The position numbers and the translations under genes were made by a program. From Wenjunlia vitaminophila DSM 41686 (lineage in GTDB: Bacteria; Actinomycetota; Actinomycetes; Streptomycetales; Streptomycetaceae), in assembly GCF_000380165.1 (NCBI RefSeq), contig NZ_KB904735.1:52720-116719 (forward strand): DNA of 64,000 nucleotides. The letters run 5' to 3'. The notes under the pieces are model-generated. The model ran no database searches. It had not been told where the DNA came from and saw only the letters and a program-made list of their open reading frames with translations. Shown here in pieces: positions 44,303 through 52,839 of this stretch (position 1 is its first letter; every line of letters begins with the position of its first letter).

Positions 44303-45184
44303 TCAGAGGCAGAAGAGCAGAGACGGGAGCGCCTGGTCGATCCAGTCCCAGAAGGGCTCGCCGGGCCGCTCGGAGGTGCCGTTGATGCCCGACAGCGCGA
44401 CCCGTGGGACGTCGTGGGGATCGCGGTCGTCCATGTCCAGGAAGTAGGCCTCAGCGGCGGAGTCGCACGTGCAGAACCGTATCCAGCGGTCGAACTCGCC
44501 GTTCACCGCGCGGGCGAAGTCCCCGTCGTGGTCGTAGTCGGCGATGTCCTCCCCCTCGTAGTCAGCCAGGGTCGAGGCGCCGAGCGTCGTGGTGAAGCGG
44601 TCCAAGCGCAGGTCGAAGTCGAACGACGTGAGGCGGGCGTGGACCGCGGCGAGGTCCTGAACGCCCGCCGGGAGCGGCTCATCCATCAAGGGGACGACGT
44701 CGGTCTGGTCAAGGCGGGTCGGCGCCGTCCCCCACAGCACGGTCAGGGAGTCCGACCCCGTGTAGGGCGCCAGCTCCTTCAGGTCGCGCGGCAACTCCCC
44801 CGAACGATCGGCGAGGTGCAGATACCCGAGCAGGTACCTGCCATTCATCTCGACGAGCGCCAGGCCCAGCACTTCCCCGCGCAACGCCGCGAGGAAGTCC
44901 GGGCACTTCCCGGCGACCGATGCCCACACGTGTTCCAGGGCGCCGATGAGGCCGACGTCGGCGGGTATGCACCACGGAGAGTCCGCGGCGAACGGGACGT
45001 CGCCGTCGCCGCCCAGCAGGAGCAACCCCCGCAGTTCGGCCGTCTCGACCGCCTGAAGGGTCCCCGCCCACTCGTTCCCCAGCAGCGCCAACCGGGTGTC
45101 GCGCCGCAGCAACTGTTCGACGCCGACGTGGTCACCGCACGACAGTGCTGTCCGCCACGCGCGGTTCGTCTCCCTGATGTCCAT
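44303..45184 (-). CDS. Hypothetical protein, possibly SMI1/KNR4-like
   Basis: This 293-residue cytoplasmic protein has an acidic C-terminal half (DYEGEDIADYDHDGDFARAV). The stretch AEAYFLDMDDRDPHDVPRVAL followed later by FWDWIDQAL resembles the end of SMI1/KNR4 (SUKH) domains, a fold common in toxin-immunity proteins, but the match is by eye and weak. The ATG at 45184 gives MDIRETNRAW. The gene at 45291 is divergent to it. No toxin gene is next to it in the window. Confidence 0.55.
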   Translation of the reverse strand: MDIRETNRAWRTALSCGDHVGVEQLLRRDTRLALLGNEWAGTLQAVETAELRGLLLLGGDGDVPFAADSPWCIPADVGLIGALEHVWASVAGKCPDFLAALRGEVLGLALVEMNGRYLLGYLHLADRSGELPRDLKELAPYTGSDSLTVLWGTAPTRLDQTDVVPLMDEPLPAGVQDLAAVHARLTSFDFDLRLDRFTTTLGASTLADYEGEDIADYDHDGDFARAVNGEFDRWIRFCTCDSAAEAYFLDMDDRDPHDVPRVALSGINGTSERPGEPFWDWIDQALPSLLFCL

Positions 45185-45290
45185 GATCGCGACCCTAACC
45201 GCCGACGCGGACAACTTCCCGCCGCGTCTCCGCACGGCCGGCCGTGGGGTGACGGTCGTCGATCAGGCACGGCGTACCGCAGGGGCCACG

Positions 45291-45566
45291 ATGCCGGTCA
45301 TGTTCCTGACCGAGGAACAGCGCAGCAGCTACGGCACCTTCACCGCCGTGCCCGACGATGCGCAGTTGGCCGGGTTCTTCCTCCTCGACCGTCCTCGGGC
45401 CGAGCGGAACGACCCACGGTTCCCACAACTGGACACCGACGACCTGGACCGCTACCCCGTCTACCTCCGGTACGAACAGCCGGACAACAAGCGCGACGAG
45501 ATCTGGTGCCTGGAGCGCGTCACCGCCACCGTCAACCCTGGCGGTGACTACCGGGCAAGGTCGTGA
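45291..45566 (+). CDS. Small protein with a Tn3-transposase DUF4158-like N-terminus
   Basis: This 91-residue ORF has good codon bias. Its first 33 residues (MPVMFLTEEQRSSYGTF, then AQLAGFFLLD) read like the N-terminus of Tn3-family transposases (DUF4158). The rest (DLDRYPVYLRYEQPDNKRDEIWCLERV) does not continue that domain. It may be a transposase remnant joined to other sequence, or a host gene that resembles it by chance. No Tn3 inverted repeats or resolvase were found nearby. A hairpin terminator follows at 45639. Confidence 0.5.
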   Translation: MPVMFLTEEQRSSYGTFTAVPDDAQLAGFFLLDRPRAERNDPRFPQLDTDDLDRYPVYLRYEQPDNKRDEIWCLERVTATVNPGGDYRARS

Positions 45567-45638
45567 GTCTCCGACGGATCTGAGGCCGCATCGGGCGCAC
45601 CCCGCGACTCATCTCTCGTGATGGGGGCGGGCCTGCCC

Positions 45639-45674
45639 AACGCCCCGCCCGGGCTTCCGCCGGGGCGGGGCGTT
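45639..45674. terminator. Bidirectional hairpin terminator
   Basis: AACGCCCCGCCC pairs with GGGCGGGGCGTT around a short loop. It follows the small gene at 45291-45566 and lies 73 bp beyond the stop of the minus-strand ORF at 45747. Confidence 0.7.
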
Positions 45675-45746
45675 CTCGCGTGTCCGGCGCAGGCCGTCGT
45701 GGGCATCGCCAGCAGAGGGCGGAGGCTGGCGCGGCCACTGGTTCGC

Positions 45747-46037
45747 TCAGGGCAGGTTGTCGAAGGCCCTCACGACCAGCGTTCGCGCCGGCGCCCCGTG
45801 CGCGGCCATGGTGCGGAGCTGCTCCAACGCCTCCACGACACAACCTGGTCTCGGGTCTCTCCGGTATGCGATCGGCCGGCCGAACCCATGGGCTGCGGCG
45901 AATCCGCAGACCCACCTGCGGACGCCGGGGGCGGGGCGCCCACCAACCCTGCGCGTGGCAGTCCGCCCCTGCCCCCGGTCACCCCCGGTAGGTGGGGTCT
46001 TCTCGAACCACTTCCACCGGTGTCTGACGACCTCCAC
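45747..46037 (-). CDS. Low-confidence ORF downstream of uppP
   Basis: A 96-codon ORF starts at a GTG 3 bp after the uppP stop (46041), with GGAG about 10 bp upstream, so it could be translationally coupled. It ends CVVEALEQLRTMAAHGAPARTLVVRAF, which looks helical and protein-like. The first 40 residues are Arg/Gly/Pro-rich and poorly convincing. It may be a small real gene or the end of a decayed one. No family is recognised. Confidence 0.3.
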   Translation of the reverse strand: MEVVRHRWKWFEKTPPTGGDRGQGRTATRRVGGRPAPGVRRWVCGFAAAHGFGRPIAYRRDPRPGCVVEALEQLRTMAAHGAPARTLVVRAFDNLP

Positions 46038-46040
46038 CTT

Positions 46041-46916
46041 CTATCCGACTCCCTCTCCCGCCTCGGGGTCCAGGACGCCCGCGCCGACCAGGGCGAACAG
46101 CAGGACGCCCAGCAGCAGCCGGTAGACCACGAACGGCATGAAGCTGTGCGTGGTGATGAACTTCATCAGCCAGGCGATGACCGTGTACCCGACCACGAAC
46201 GCCACCACCGTGGCGAAGACGATCTCGGCCCAGGGGACGTGGGGCTCGTCCGCGATGTGGGTGGTCTCGTACAGGCCGGAGGCGAGCACGGCCGGGACGG
46301 CGAGCAGGAAGGAGTAGCGGGCCGCGGACTCTCGGGTGTAGCCGAGGAAGAGGCCGCCGCTGATGGTGGCGCCTGAGCGGGACACACCCGGGAAGAGGGC
46401 GAGGGCCTGGGCGCACCCGTAGAGCAGGCCGTCCCTGACGTTGAGGTCGTTGAGCTCCTTGCGCTGCACCGGGACGCGGTGGCGTCCCCCCGCCTCGTCC
46501 CGGCTCGCCCGCCAGTCCGCGATGCCGAGGATGAGCCCCAGGACGATCAGGGTGGTGGCGATCAGCCGCAGGTCCCGGAAGGGGCCTTCGATCTGGTCCT
46601 TCAGGGTCACGCCGAGCACACCGATGGGGATGCTGCCGACGATCACCAGCCAGCCCATGCGGGCGTCGGGGTCCGTGCGCGCCTCCCGGGACCGCAGGGA
46701 GCGGCACCAGGCGGAGACGACGCGGGCGATGTCGTGGCGGAAGTAGATGAGCACCGCGCTCTCGGTGCCGATCTGGCTGATGGCGGTGAACGCCGCGCCC
46801 GGGTCGTCCCAGCCGGCGAGGGCGGCGGTGATCCGGAGGTGGGCGCTGGAGGAGATGGGGAGGAACTCGGTCAGGCCCTGAACCAGACCGAGGATGAACG
46901 CTTGAAACCAGTCCAT
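46041..46916 (-). CDS. uppP: Undecaprenyl-diphosphatase (BacA/UppP)
   Basis: This 291-residue membrane enzyme has about eight hydrophobic segments and the two family motifs: GLTEFLPISSSAHL near the start (Glu-rich loop plus SSSAH) and FPGVSRSGATI in the second half (PGxSRSxxT). It removes a phosphate from undecaprenyl diphosphate on the outer face of the membrane, recycling the lipid carrier for cell wall assembly, and gives bacitracin resistance when abundant. The start MDWFQAFILGLVQG is the usual N-terminus. The upstream gap on the minus strand holds three hairpins that end the sirtuin transcript. Confidence 0.93.
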   Translation of the reverse strand: MDWFQAFILGLVQGLTEFLPISSSAHLRITAALAGWDDPGAAFTAISQIGTESAVLIYFRHDIARVVSAWCRSLRSREARTDPDARMGWLVIVGSIPIGVLGVTLKDQIEGPFRDLRLIATTLIVLGLILGIADWRASRDEAGGRHRVPVQRKELNDLNVRDGLLYGCAQALALFPGVSRSGATISGGLFLGYTRESAARYSFLLAVPAVLASGLYETTHIADEPHVPWAEIVFATVVAFVVGYTVIAWLMKFITTHSFMPFVVYRLLLGVLLFALVGAGVLDPEAGEGVG

Positions 46917-47258
46917 ACCGGGTGCACATGTCCTTGAGATCGCTGGAGGGGGTCAGCGGTCCGTGCCGTGGCGGCGGACGGTCCGGGACGATGCTATGGC
47001 TCAGGGCGAGGCCGTCAGGGGACGGCCTCGCCGCCGCGACACCGGCAACACGCTGGGCCAACACCCGAACACGGCCCGCTGATCGGGTGGTGGTTCCGTC
47101 CCGGTTCCTCCAGTGGGCGGGGGCGGAGGTCCGCCCGTCAGGGTGACGTCGCGATCGGCCACCCTGACGGTGGCCGGGCCGGAACGGGCCCCGTTCCGCA
47201 CGGTGGGACTGCCGCCAGGACGGGCCCGGACCCGGCGGTGGGGCTGGGTGCCGGTCGC
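46917..47258. terminator. Intergenic region with three hairpins between the sirtuin gene and uppP
   Basis: No gene in 342 bp. Three perfect inverted repeats occur: 47180-47198 (19-nt palindrome with a one-base centre), 47136-47169 (10-bp stem, 14-nt loop) and 47005-47032 (12-bp stem GGCGAGGCCGTC, AGGG loop). All lie downstream of the sirtuin stop on the minus strand and upstream of uppP, so they probably isolate the two transcripts. Confidence 0.65.
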
Positions 47259-47996
47259 TCAGGCCATGAGCCCGGCCACCAGCCGGGGCAGGGCCGTGCC
47301 GATCGGTTCGCGGATCACCTCGGCGGCGAACTGGTCGTAGGGCGTGGGGTCCGCGTTGACGATGACCAGTCGGGCGCCGGACTCCGCGGCTATCCGGCAG
47401 AGCGACGCCGCCGGCTCCACCAGCAGCGAGCTGCCCACCGCGAGGAACAGGTGACACGCCTGGGCGATCCTGGTGGCGTCGCTGAGGGTCCGTTGGTCGA
47501 GCATCTGCCCGAACATCACCGTTGCCGACTTCAGCACCCCGGAGCAACGCAGGCACGACGGGTCCGGTTCGCCGGCCTCGACCCGGGCCAACGCCTCGTC
47601 CATGGTCGTCCGGTCGTCACAGGAGGTGCAGACGACCTCGAACGCGGTCCCGTGCAACTCCAGCACCTTGCGCGGACTCGACCCGGCCTTCTGGTGCAGC
47701 CCGTCGATGTTCTGGGTGATGATCCGCAGCGGCCGACCGGAACGTTCCAGGTCCACCAGCGCGCGGTGCGCCGGGTTCGGCTCCGCCCGCCACACCGGGC
47801 TCTCCCGACGCATCTGCCACGATGCCCTGCGCACCTCGGGGTCAGCCATGTAGTTCTGGTAGGTGACCAGGCGCTCGGCACGGGGGTCGCGCCGCCAGAC
47901 ACCCTGGGGACCCCGGTAATCAGGGATGCCGCTTCCGGTGCTGACGCCAGCTCCGGTGAGCACCGCCACCAGAGGGCCACTGAGGTTGTCCGCCAT
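47259..47996 (-). CDS. Sir2-family NAD-dependent protein deacylase (sirtuin)
   Basis: This 245-residue protein has the NAD motif TGAGVSTGSGIPDYRG at the N-terminus, TQNIDGLH with the ribose-binding residues, the catalytic histidine in LELHGT, and a four-cysteine zinc site (CTSC and CLRC). It should remove acetyl or other acyl groups from lysines using NAD+. The ATG at 47996 (MADNLSGPLVAVL) starts the Rossmann strand directly. It begins 50 bp after the Erm stop on the same strand, so it may share its transcript. Confidence 0.92.
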   Translation of the reverse strand: MADNLSGPLVAVLTGAGVSTGSGIPDYRGPQGVWRRDPRAERLVTYQNYMADPEVRRASWQMRRESPVWRAEPNPAHRALVDLERSGRPLRIITQNIDGLHQKAGSSPRKVLELHGTAFEVVCTSCDDRTTMDEALARVEAGEPDPSCLRCSGVLKSATVMFGQMLDQRTLSDATRIAQACHLFLAVGSSLLVEPAASLCRIAAESGARLVIVNADPTPYDQFAAEVIREPIGTALPRLVAGLMA

Positions 47997-48046
47997 AGCC
48001 GAAGGGTAGGCGGCCCCGGCCCGGTGCCCCAAGCGCTTTCCGGTGG

Positions 48047-48889
48047 TCACCGGGGCCCACGTTCCGGCTCGTGCAGCGCCAGGAACAGGCCGACCCACCG
48101 ATCGGGCGGAACCAACGCCATCACCGTGCGCGGATCGACTCCGGCGGACCGGAACGCCCGGCCCAGCGGGCGCGCCCGGTACCGCTGCCGCAGCGTGGCA
48201 CCCAGGCAGCCTCCCACCCCGGTGAACCCCAGATCGACGAAGCGGACGTACTCGGGCCGCAGGTGTTCTGCGACCGACGGGACGGACCGGCGCTCGAGGC
48301 GGAGCACCGCGGAGTCCACCCGGGGCACCGGGCGGAACTCGTCCCGGTCGATCCGTGCCAGCAGCCGCCAGTCGAACCACGGCCAGGTGCGCACCGTCAA
48401 CCGGCTCCACCGGCCGTAGTCGCCGGTGCGCTTGCGGGCGTACTCGCGCTGGGTGACCAGGGTGGCGGCGCGCAGCCCCGGCGCGTTCAGGCACCAGTCC
48501 ACGATCCGGGCGGTCACCGCGTAGGGGATGTTGCCGACGACCACGAAGGGCTCGCCCGGGGCGGGTGCCACCAGGAAGTCGCCGTGCACCGCCTTGATCC
48601 CAGGGTCCCTGCGGGCGTTCGCGCGGAGCCTCGCGGCCAGGTGCCCGTCCAGTTCGTAGGCGATCACCTGTCGGCACCGCCGGGCCAGCGCGCGGGTCAG
48701 CCGGCCGTCCCCCGCACCCACCTCCACCACCAGGTCGTCGGGCCCGAGCCGGGCCGCCCGCGCCACCCGTTCGATGGTCCGGGGATCGTGCAGGAAGTTC
48801 TGCGACAGCGTGCGGCGGGTGTCGCCTGCCGGTTCGGGGCGATGCCGTGGGGAGGTGTGGGGTCGGTGGGGATGCTGGTGCCGCGCCAT
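48047..48889 (-). CDS. erm: 23S rRNA adenine N6-methyltransferase, Erm family
   Basis: This 280-residue enzyme has LSQNFLHD, the SAM motif VVEVGAGDGRLT, AYELDGHLAARL, HGDFL, the catalytic VVGNIPY and the Erm block LVTQREYARKRTGDYGRWS. This block and the FRPVPRVDSAVLRL segment separate it from KsgA. It should methylate the macrolide-binding adenine of 23S rRNA and so give resistance to macrolides, lincosamides and streptogramin B. The N-terminus is His/Arg-rich, as in producer-type Erm proteins. The ATG at 48889 has GAGGA as ribosome site. The upstream leader appears to regulate it by attenuation. No macrolide biosynthesis genes are in the window. Confidence 0.93.
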   Translation of the reverse strand: MARHQHPHRPHTSPRHRPEPAGDTRRTLSQNFLHDPRTIERVARAARLGPDDLVVEVGAGDGRLTRALARRCRQVIAYELDGHLAARLRANARRDPGIKAVHGDFLVAPAPGEPFVVVGNIPYAVTARIVDWCLNAPGLRAATLVTQREYARKRTGDYGRWSRLTVRTWPWFDWRLLARIDRDEFRPVPRVDSAVLRLERRSVPSVAEHLRPEYVRFVDLGFTGVGGCLGATLRQRYRARPLGRAFRSAGVDPRTVMALVPPDRWVGLFLALHEPERGPR

Positions 48890-48899
48890 GGGTGACGTC

Positions 48900-48930
48900 C
48901 TCTTCCGGTGCGGGACAGGCGCAGGAAGAG
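48900..48930 (-). promoter_or_regulatory. RBS-masking hairpin upstream of erm
   Basis: On the minus strand, CTCTTCC (48930-48924) can pair exactly with GGAAGAG (48906-48900), which contains the erm ribosome site. The loop is 17 nt and GC-rich. Closed, it would block translation of erm; ribosome stalling upstream could open it, the classic mechanism for inducible erm genes. Confidence 0.6.
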
Positions 48931-49122
48931 CACGCCAACGGCGCCCTGGCCGGTCCGAGTGATGGGGACTCGTCAGGGCCCTGGGCCAGCAATGAGGACG
49001 CGGGTCAGGCGGGGGAGTACACCGTGAGCCGGTTACGTCCCTCCGCGCGATCGGATGATCACGTGACGGAGGAGCCATCGACCGTGACTGGTCGCGGCTG
49101 GGACACGTCGATCAGGCGCCGG

Positions 49123-49221
49123 TCACCCGTCCTGGTGGACCAGGGCGAGGCGCCGTCCGCGCGGTCGTGCGGCCAGCAGGAGCCCGGGGGCTCCCTTGGT
49201 CAACGCGCAGCATGCAGACAT
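49123..49221 (-). CDS. Putative erm leader peptide (32 residues)
   Basis: An ATG at 49221 opens a 32-codon ORF: MSACCALTKGAPGLLLAARP, then RGRRLALVHQDG and TGA. The ATG lies 7 bp past a promoter -10 match, so it would be the first codon of the message (leaderless). Position and length fit erm leader peptides, whose translation stalls in the presence of macrolide. It ends about 190 nt before the RBS hairpin, which requires intermediate folds. No homology was checked. Confidence 0.4.
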   Translation of the reverse strand: MSACCALTKGAPGLLLAARPRGRRLALVHQDG

Positions 49222-49228
49222 GGGCACG

Positions 49229-49259
49229 AGGTTAGGGCACCGGCCACCGGGGTGGTCAA
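49229..49259 (-). promoter_or_regulatory. Candidate erm promoter
   Basis: Read on the minus strand: TTGACC (49259-49254), 19 bp, then TAACCT (49234-49229). The predicted start of transcription, about 7 nt downstream, falls at or next to the A of the leader ATG at 49221. Confidence 0.45.
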
Positions 49260-49312
49260 GCGAGTTCCACGCACCCGTACCCGCCCCGCCGGGATCGTCG
49301 CGGGGGTCGTCC

Positions 49313-50029
49313 CTAGCCGGTCCCGCGAGAGCAGGGCCGGAGCCGGGCTCGCCACACCGTCACCGCGACACTGACCACCCCCATCACGGCGATCACGCCC
49401 AGGGCGGCGAGGAAGCCGGGGGAGTCAGGGCTGCGTGCGAGGCTGCCGGCGATCACGTAGACGGCGGTGTTGGGGATCACTCCCAGGGCGGTCGCGACCA
49501 GGAACGGTGCGGCCCGCATGCGGGAGACGGCCGCGCTGTAGTTGGCCACCGCGAACGGCACGCCTGGAACCAGCCGCATCAGCAGCACGCTGCGGAACCC
49601 GTGGTCGCTGAGCTGCCGGTCCATCGCCCGCAGGAGCCGGGTGCGCACCAGCACCCGCAGTGCGTCCCGGCCCAGTACCCGTCCCAGCCAGAACGCGGTG
49701 GCCGCGCCGAGAGTGGTTCCCGTGACGGCGAGAGCGAGGCCGCCCTGGATGCCGAAGAGCGCGCCGGCCGCCGCGTTGAGCAGCGGCTTGGGGACGAACG
49801 CCAGGGTGCAGGCGGCGAACGTCACCACGAACACCACCACGGTGCCGGCCCCGGTCGCCTGCCGCGGCCACCCGGACTCCAGCAGCCGCTGCGGTTCCCA
49901 CACCAGCACCGAGGCCCCCGCGGCGGCGAGCAGCAGGACCAGCAGCCCGCACCGCGCCCAAGGGGAGATCAGTAGCCGCAGCACGCGGCCGGGCCAGCCG
50001 GGGACGCGGGAGACCGGGACTTCGGGCAT
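49313..50029 (-). CDS. TVP38/TMEM64 (DedA-like, VTT domain) membrane protein
   Basis: This 238-residue protein has about six hydrophobic segments and the family core: FVPKPLLNAAAGALFG, GAATAFWLGRVLGRDALRVL and LLMRLVPGVPFAVANYSAAVSRM. VTT-domain proteins act as lipid scramblases or flippases, and some bacterial members affect undecaprenyl phosphate recycling, which is notable given uppP 2.4 kb away, but this is context only. The ATG at 50029 (MPEVPVSRV) gives the expected length. It lies just upstream of the erm leader on the same strand, about 90 bp apart. Confidence 0.85.
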   Translation of the reverse strand: MPEVPVSRVPGWPGRVLRLLISPWARCGLLVLLLAAAGASVLVWEPQRLLESGWPRQATGAGTVVVFVVTFAACTLAFVPKPLLNAAAGALFGIQGGLALAVTGTTLGAATAFWLGRVLGRDALRVLVRTRLLRAMDRQLSDHGFRSVLLMRLVPGVPFAVANYSAAVSRMRAAPFLVATALGVIPNTAVYVIAGSLARSPDSPGFLAALGVIAVMGVVSVAVTVWRARLRPCSRGTG

Positions 50030-50627
50030 TCGGGCAGCGTATCCGGTGGCTGTGGGGCCGGGGGAGCGTCCGTACGGACACCGGTCGGTCGGAGGGACGC
50101 GGGGGTGCACCCGCTCGCCGGGAAGGGGATCGGGCGTTCCGGCGCCCCGCCCCCCGCGGGGTGCGACCGCAGAAGGGGAACGTCTCTCACGGTTCCCTGG
50201 ATCATGATTGCGTGTAGTTGCTCGTTTCTGGATCAAGCGAGCATCTTCGAATGCATCCAAGGGATGGTGTGGTGCGCTATTGAGAGGGAGATGTTCTGCT
50301 TTGCCATAAATGTCCTCCTGAGGAAGTCCCCTCTGTCGGATCGAATAGCTGACGAAGGGTTGCTTCTTGCTGCGCCCTCTCCCTACGCTCCAAGCACGAC
50401 CGGACAAGGTCTCTCTCAGGCTCCACCCGCCTTCTCGTATCGCCCCGCCCGAAGTTCGCTCGCCGCAGCCCGCCTCCGAACTCCGCCCGGGCGCCACCAG
50501 GGCCCGTCCACCGGCGAGCAGCCCTCGTGTACTCGCCGCGAGGCGGCTGCCCGCGGCCCCACTCGACGTCGCGCCACCCGTCCGCACCGGTCGCCGCCTC
50601 GCCCACTGCAGACCCGGGAGGTCATGC
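50030..50627. other. 598-bp gap with an AT-rich island
   Basis: From about 50200 to 50400 the base composition drops sharply compared with the neighbours. This part contains the 24-codon ORF at 50233-50307. From 50400 to 50620 it returns to GC-rich sequence that should hold the GH20 promoter; I found no dre site in it. GGGAGG precedes the GH20 start. Confidence 0.5.
50233..50307 (-). CDS. 24-codon small ORF with a strong ribosome site
   Basis: AGGAGG (50319-50314) lies 6 nt before an ATG, the best Shine-Dalgarno in the window. The ORF reads MAKQNISLSI, then AHHTIPWMHSKMLA and TGA. Codons such as ATA and TCA are rare in the neighbours. The sequence lies in the AT-rich island between a minus-strand and a plus-strand gene. 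It may be a peptide gene (small membrane-active or signalling peptide) or a leader. No homology is known to me. Confidence 0.4.
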   Translation of the reverse strand: MAKQNISLSIAHHTIPWMHSKMLA

Positions 50628-52670
50628 ATGCGCCACAGACAACCTTCCCCGCGGCCCCGCACCACGGTCCGAGCACCGTGGGCCATCGCCTCAGCGGGGG
50701 CCCTGCTCGCCTCCACGCTCTGCGTGCCCGCGGTCAGCGCCGCCGAGGCAGCGGATGCCGTCAATCCGGCACCGGTCACCGTTCCGGCCGTCCGTTCGTG
50801 GGAAGGCGGTCACGGGACCTGGGAACTGACCACGCAGACCCGCATCGTGGTGAGCCCGACCGACTACCGGCAGCTCGCGGCCACCGCCACCATGCTCGCG
50901 GGCGAGCTCGCCGAGCAGGAGGGCATACGCCCCCACCTGGCCACCGGCGAAGCGGGACCGCACGACATCCGCCTCTCGCTCGAGGAGTCCGCACCGGGCA
51001 ACTCCCCCGAGGGCTACGAGTTCGCCGTCGCTGACTCCCTGTCCATCGCGGCCACCGGCCGCACCGGTGTGCTCCACGGCACGCGAACCCTGCTCCAGGC
51101 ACTGCGTACCAGCCCCACCCCGCACACGGTGGCCCGCGGCACGGCCCGTGACTGGCCGACCCTGGTCGAACGCGGGCAGATGCTCGACGTGGGCCGCAAG
51201 TACTTCCCCGTCGACTACCTCAAGCGGCAGATCCGCCAGATGTCCTGGTACAAGCTGAACACGTTCCACCTGCACCTGTCGGACTGGAACGGCTACCGCA
51301 TCGAGAGCGACCGCTACCCGGAGATCGTCTCGCAACAGCACTACACCAAGGCCGAGCTGCGGGACCTCGAGGCCTACGCGACGCGCTACGGGGTCACCAT
51401 CGTCCCGGAGATCGACCTGCCGGGCCACGCCTCCGCCATCGGCAACGCACGCCCCGACCTCGCCTTCTCCTGCACGAGCATGGCGTTGCCGAACAACAAC
51501 TGGGAGGGCTCGAACACCGGCCACTGGACGCTGGACTACACCAACCCGAAGACCCGGGAGTTCGCCCGCGACCTCGTGGCCGAGGTGGCGGACGTCTTCA
51601 AGAGCCCCTACCTCCACATCGGGACCGACGAGGTGCCGCTGACCGCCGCGCAGCGGGCCTGCCCGGAACTGGTCTCCTACCAGAAGGCCAAGGGCTACCC
51701 GTACCCCGGTGACGTCCTCGTCGAGTTCATCAACGACCTCGACGCGGTGGTCCGCGCCAAGGGGAAGACGACGCAGGTCTGGCAGTGGTGGGACTACAAC
51801 CAGCAGACCAGCATCGCCCCCGACAAGCGGATCGTGGTCAACGAGTGGCTCAGCTCCCCCCAGGGCCGGGCGGCGCAGGGTTACCAGGTGGTCGGCTCCC
51901 AGGACGGGCCGCTGTACGTCAGCCCCGGCTTCGGCGCCAGGCCCGGCAGCTACGGATTCTTCGACGTCCGCACGACCTACCGGGACTACCCCTTCACCGC
52001 CGTGCCGGGCATCCTCGGTTACCGCGTCTCCCGCTGGTCGGACCGCACCCAGTCCCTGGCGACGGGGTGGGTTGACTACTTCGCCCGCAGGCCGCTCGCG
52101 GTCGTCGCGGACCGCACCTGGGCAACCCCCGCCGGACACGACGTGCGGCCCTTCCTCGACCGGTACGACCAGGTCGGCGACGCCGGACCGGTTCCGGTCG
52201 CCGACCCGTCCGACCTGGAGTCGCAGATCGGCGCCAACCCCGGGATGATCAGCCAGGAGGGCTGGAGCGCCACGGCGACCAGCGAGGAGACCACTGGCGA
52301 GCCGGGACAGGCCGCCCGGGCCGTGGACAACGACCCCTACACCATCTGGCACAGCAGGTACGACGTCGCGCTGCCGCAGCAGCTCTCGGTGGACCTCGGC
52401 GCGGAGCAGCGGATCTCCGGCATCCGCTACATGCCCCGCCAGGACGGCGGCCGCAACGGCGTGGTGAAGCGCTACGAGGTGCTGGTCTCGAAGGACGGAC
52501 AGGCCTGGGACACGGTCGCCACGGGGGAGTTCCCCGCCGACCGCACCGAGTTCACCGTGCCGTTCGCCGACCGCACCGTCCGGCACGTCGCCCTGCGGGT
52601 GCTCAGCGAGCACGGCGGCTCCAACACCTTCGCCGCGGTCGCGGAACTGGACGCCGTCCGGGGCCGGTGA
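50628..52670 (+). CDS. Secreted GH20 beta-N-acetylhexosaminidase with F5/8 type C domain
   Basis: This 680-residue exported enzyme has a signal peptide (MRHRQPSPRPRTTVR, hydrophobic core, cleavage after AVSAAEA), a GH20b N-terminal domain (about 50-175) and a GH20 barrel with the catalytic D334-E335 pair in LHIGTDEVP and the substrate-binding LHLSDWNGYRIE. The last 135 residues (IGANPGMISQEGWSATATSEE onward) are a discoidin/CBM32-like carbohydrate-binding domain. It should remove terminal GlcNAc from chitin oligomers or glycans and so complements the chitinase at 40094. ATG at 50628 with GGGAGG. Confidence 0.92.
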   Translation: MRHRQPSPRPRTTVRAPWAIASAGALLASTLCVPAVSAAEAADAVNPAPVTVPAVRSWEGGHGTWELTTQTRIVVSPTDYRQLAATATMLAGELAEQEGIRPHLATGEAGPHDIRLSLEESAPGNSPEGYEFAVADSLSIAATGRTGVLHGTRTLLQALRTSPTPHTVARGTARDWPTLVERGQMLDVGRKYFPVDYLKRQIRQMSWYKLNTFHLHLSDWNGYRIESDRYPEIVSQQHYTKAELRDLEAYATRYGVTIVPEIDLPGHASAIGNARPDLAFSCTSMALPNNNWEGSNTGHWTLDYTNPKTREFARDLVAEVADVFKSPYLHIGTDEVPLTAAQRACPELVSYQKAKGYPYPGDVLVEFINDLDAVVRAKGKTTQVWQWWDYNQQTSIAPDKRIVVNEWLSSPQGRAAQGYQVVGSQDGPLYVSPGFGARPGSYGFFDVRTTYRDYPFTAVPGILGYRVSRWSDRTQSLATGWVDYFARRPLAVVADRTWATPAGHDVRPFLDRYDQVGDAGPVPVADPSDLESQIGANPGMISQEGWSATATSEETTGEPGQAARAVDNDPYTIWHSRYDVALPQQLSVDLGAEQRISGIRYMPRQDGGRNGVVKRYEVLVSKDGQAWDTVATGEFPADRTEFTVPFADRTVRHVALRVLSEHGGSNTFAAVAELDAVRGR

Positions 52671-52839
52671 CCGAGGGGCACGCCCCGCCGCGGACCCCGT
52701 GCCGCCGGTGGACCCGCGCTCACGGTGGTGGCACCCGAGCCACCGCCGTGAGCGCACCCGTCGCCCCGCACCGTCGCGGCCGGCCGGGAAGAGCCACCGT
52801 GCCGGCACCGCGGTTGCGCGGACTCCTGGTGACCCGCCC

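Noticed and set aside
48847..49374. Plus-strand ORF across the erm leader region
   Set aside because: No ribosome site or family; the codon pattern fits a shadow of the minus-strand leader and erm start.
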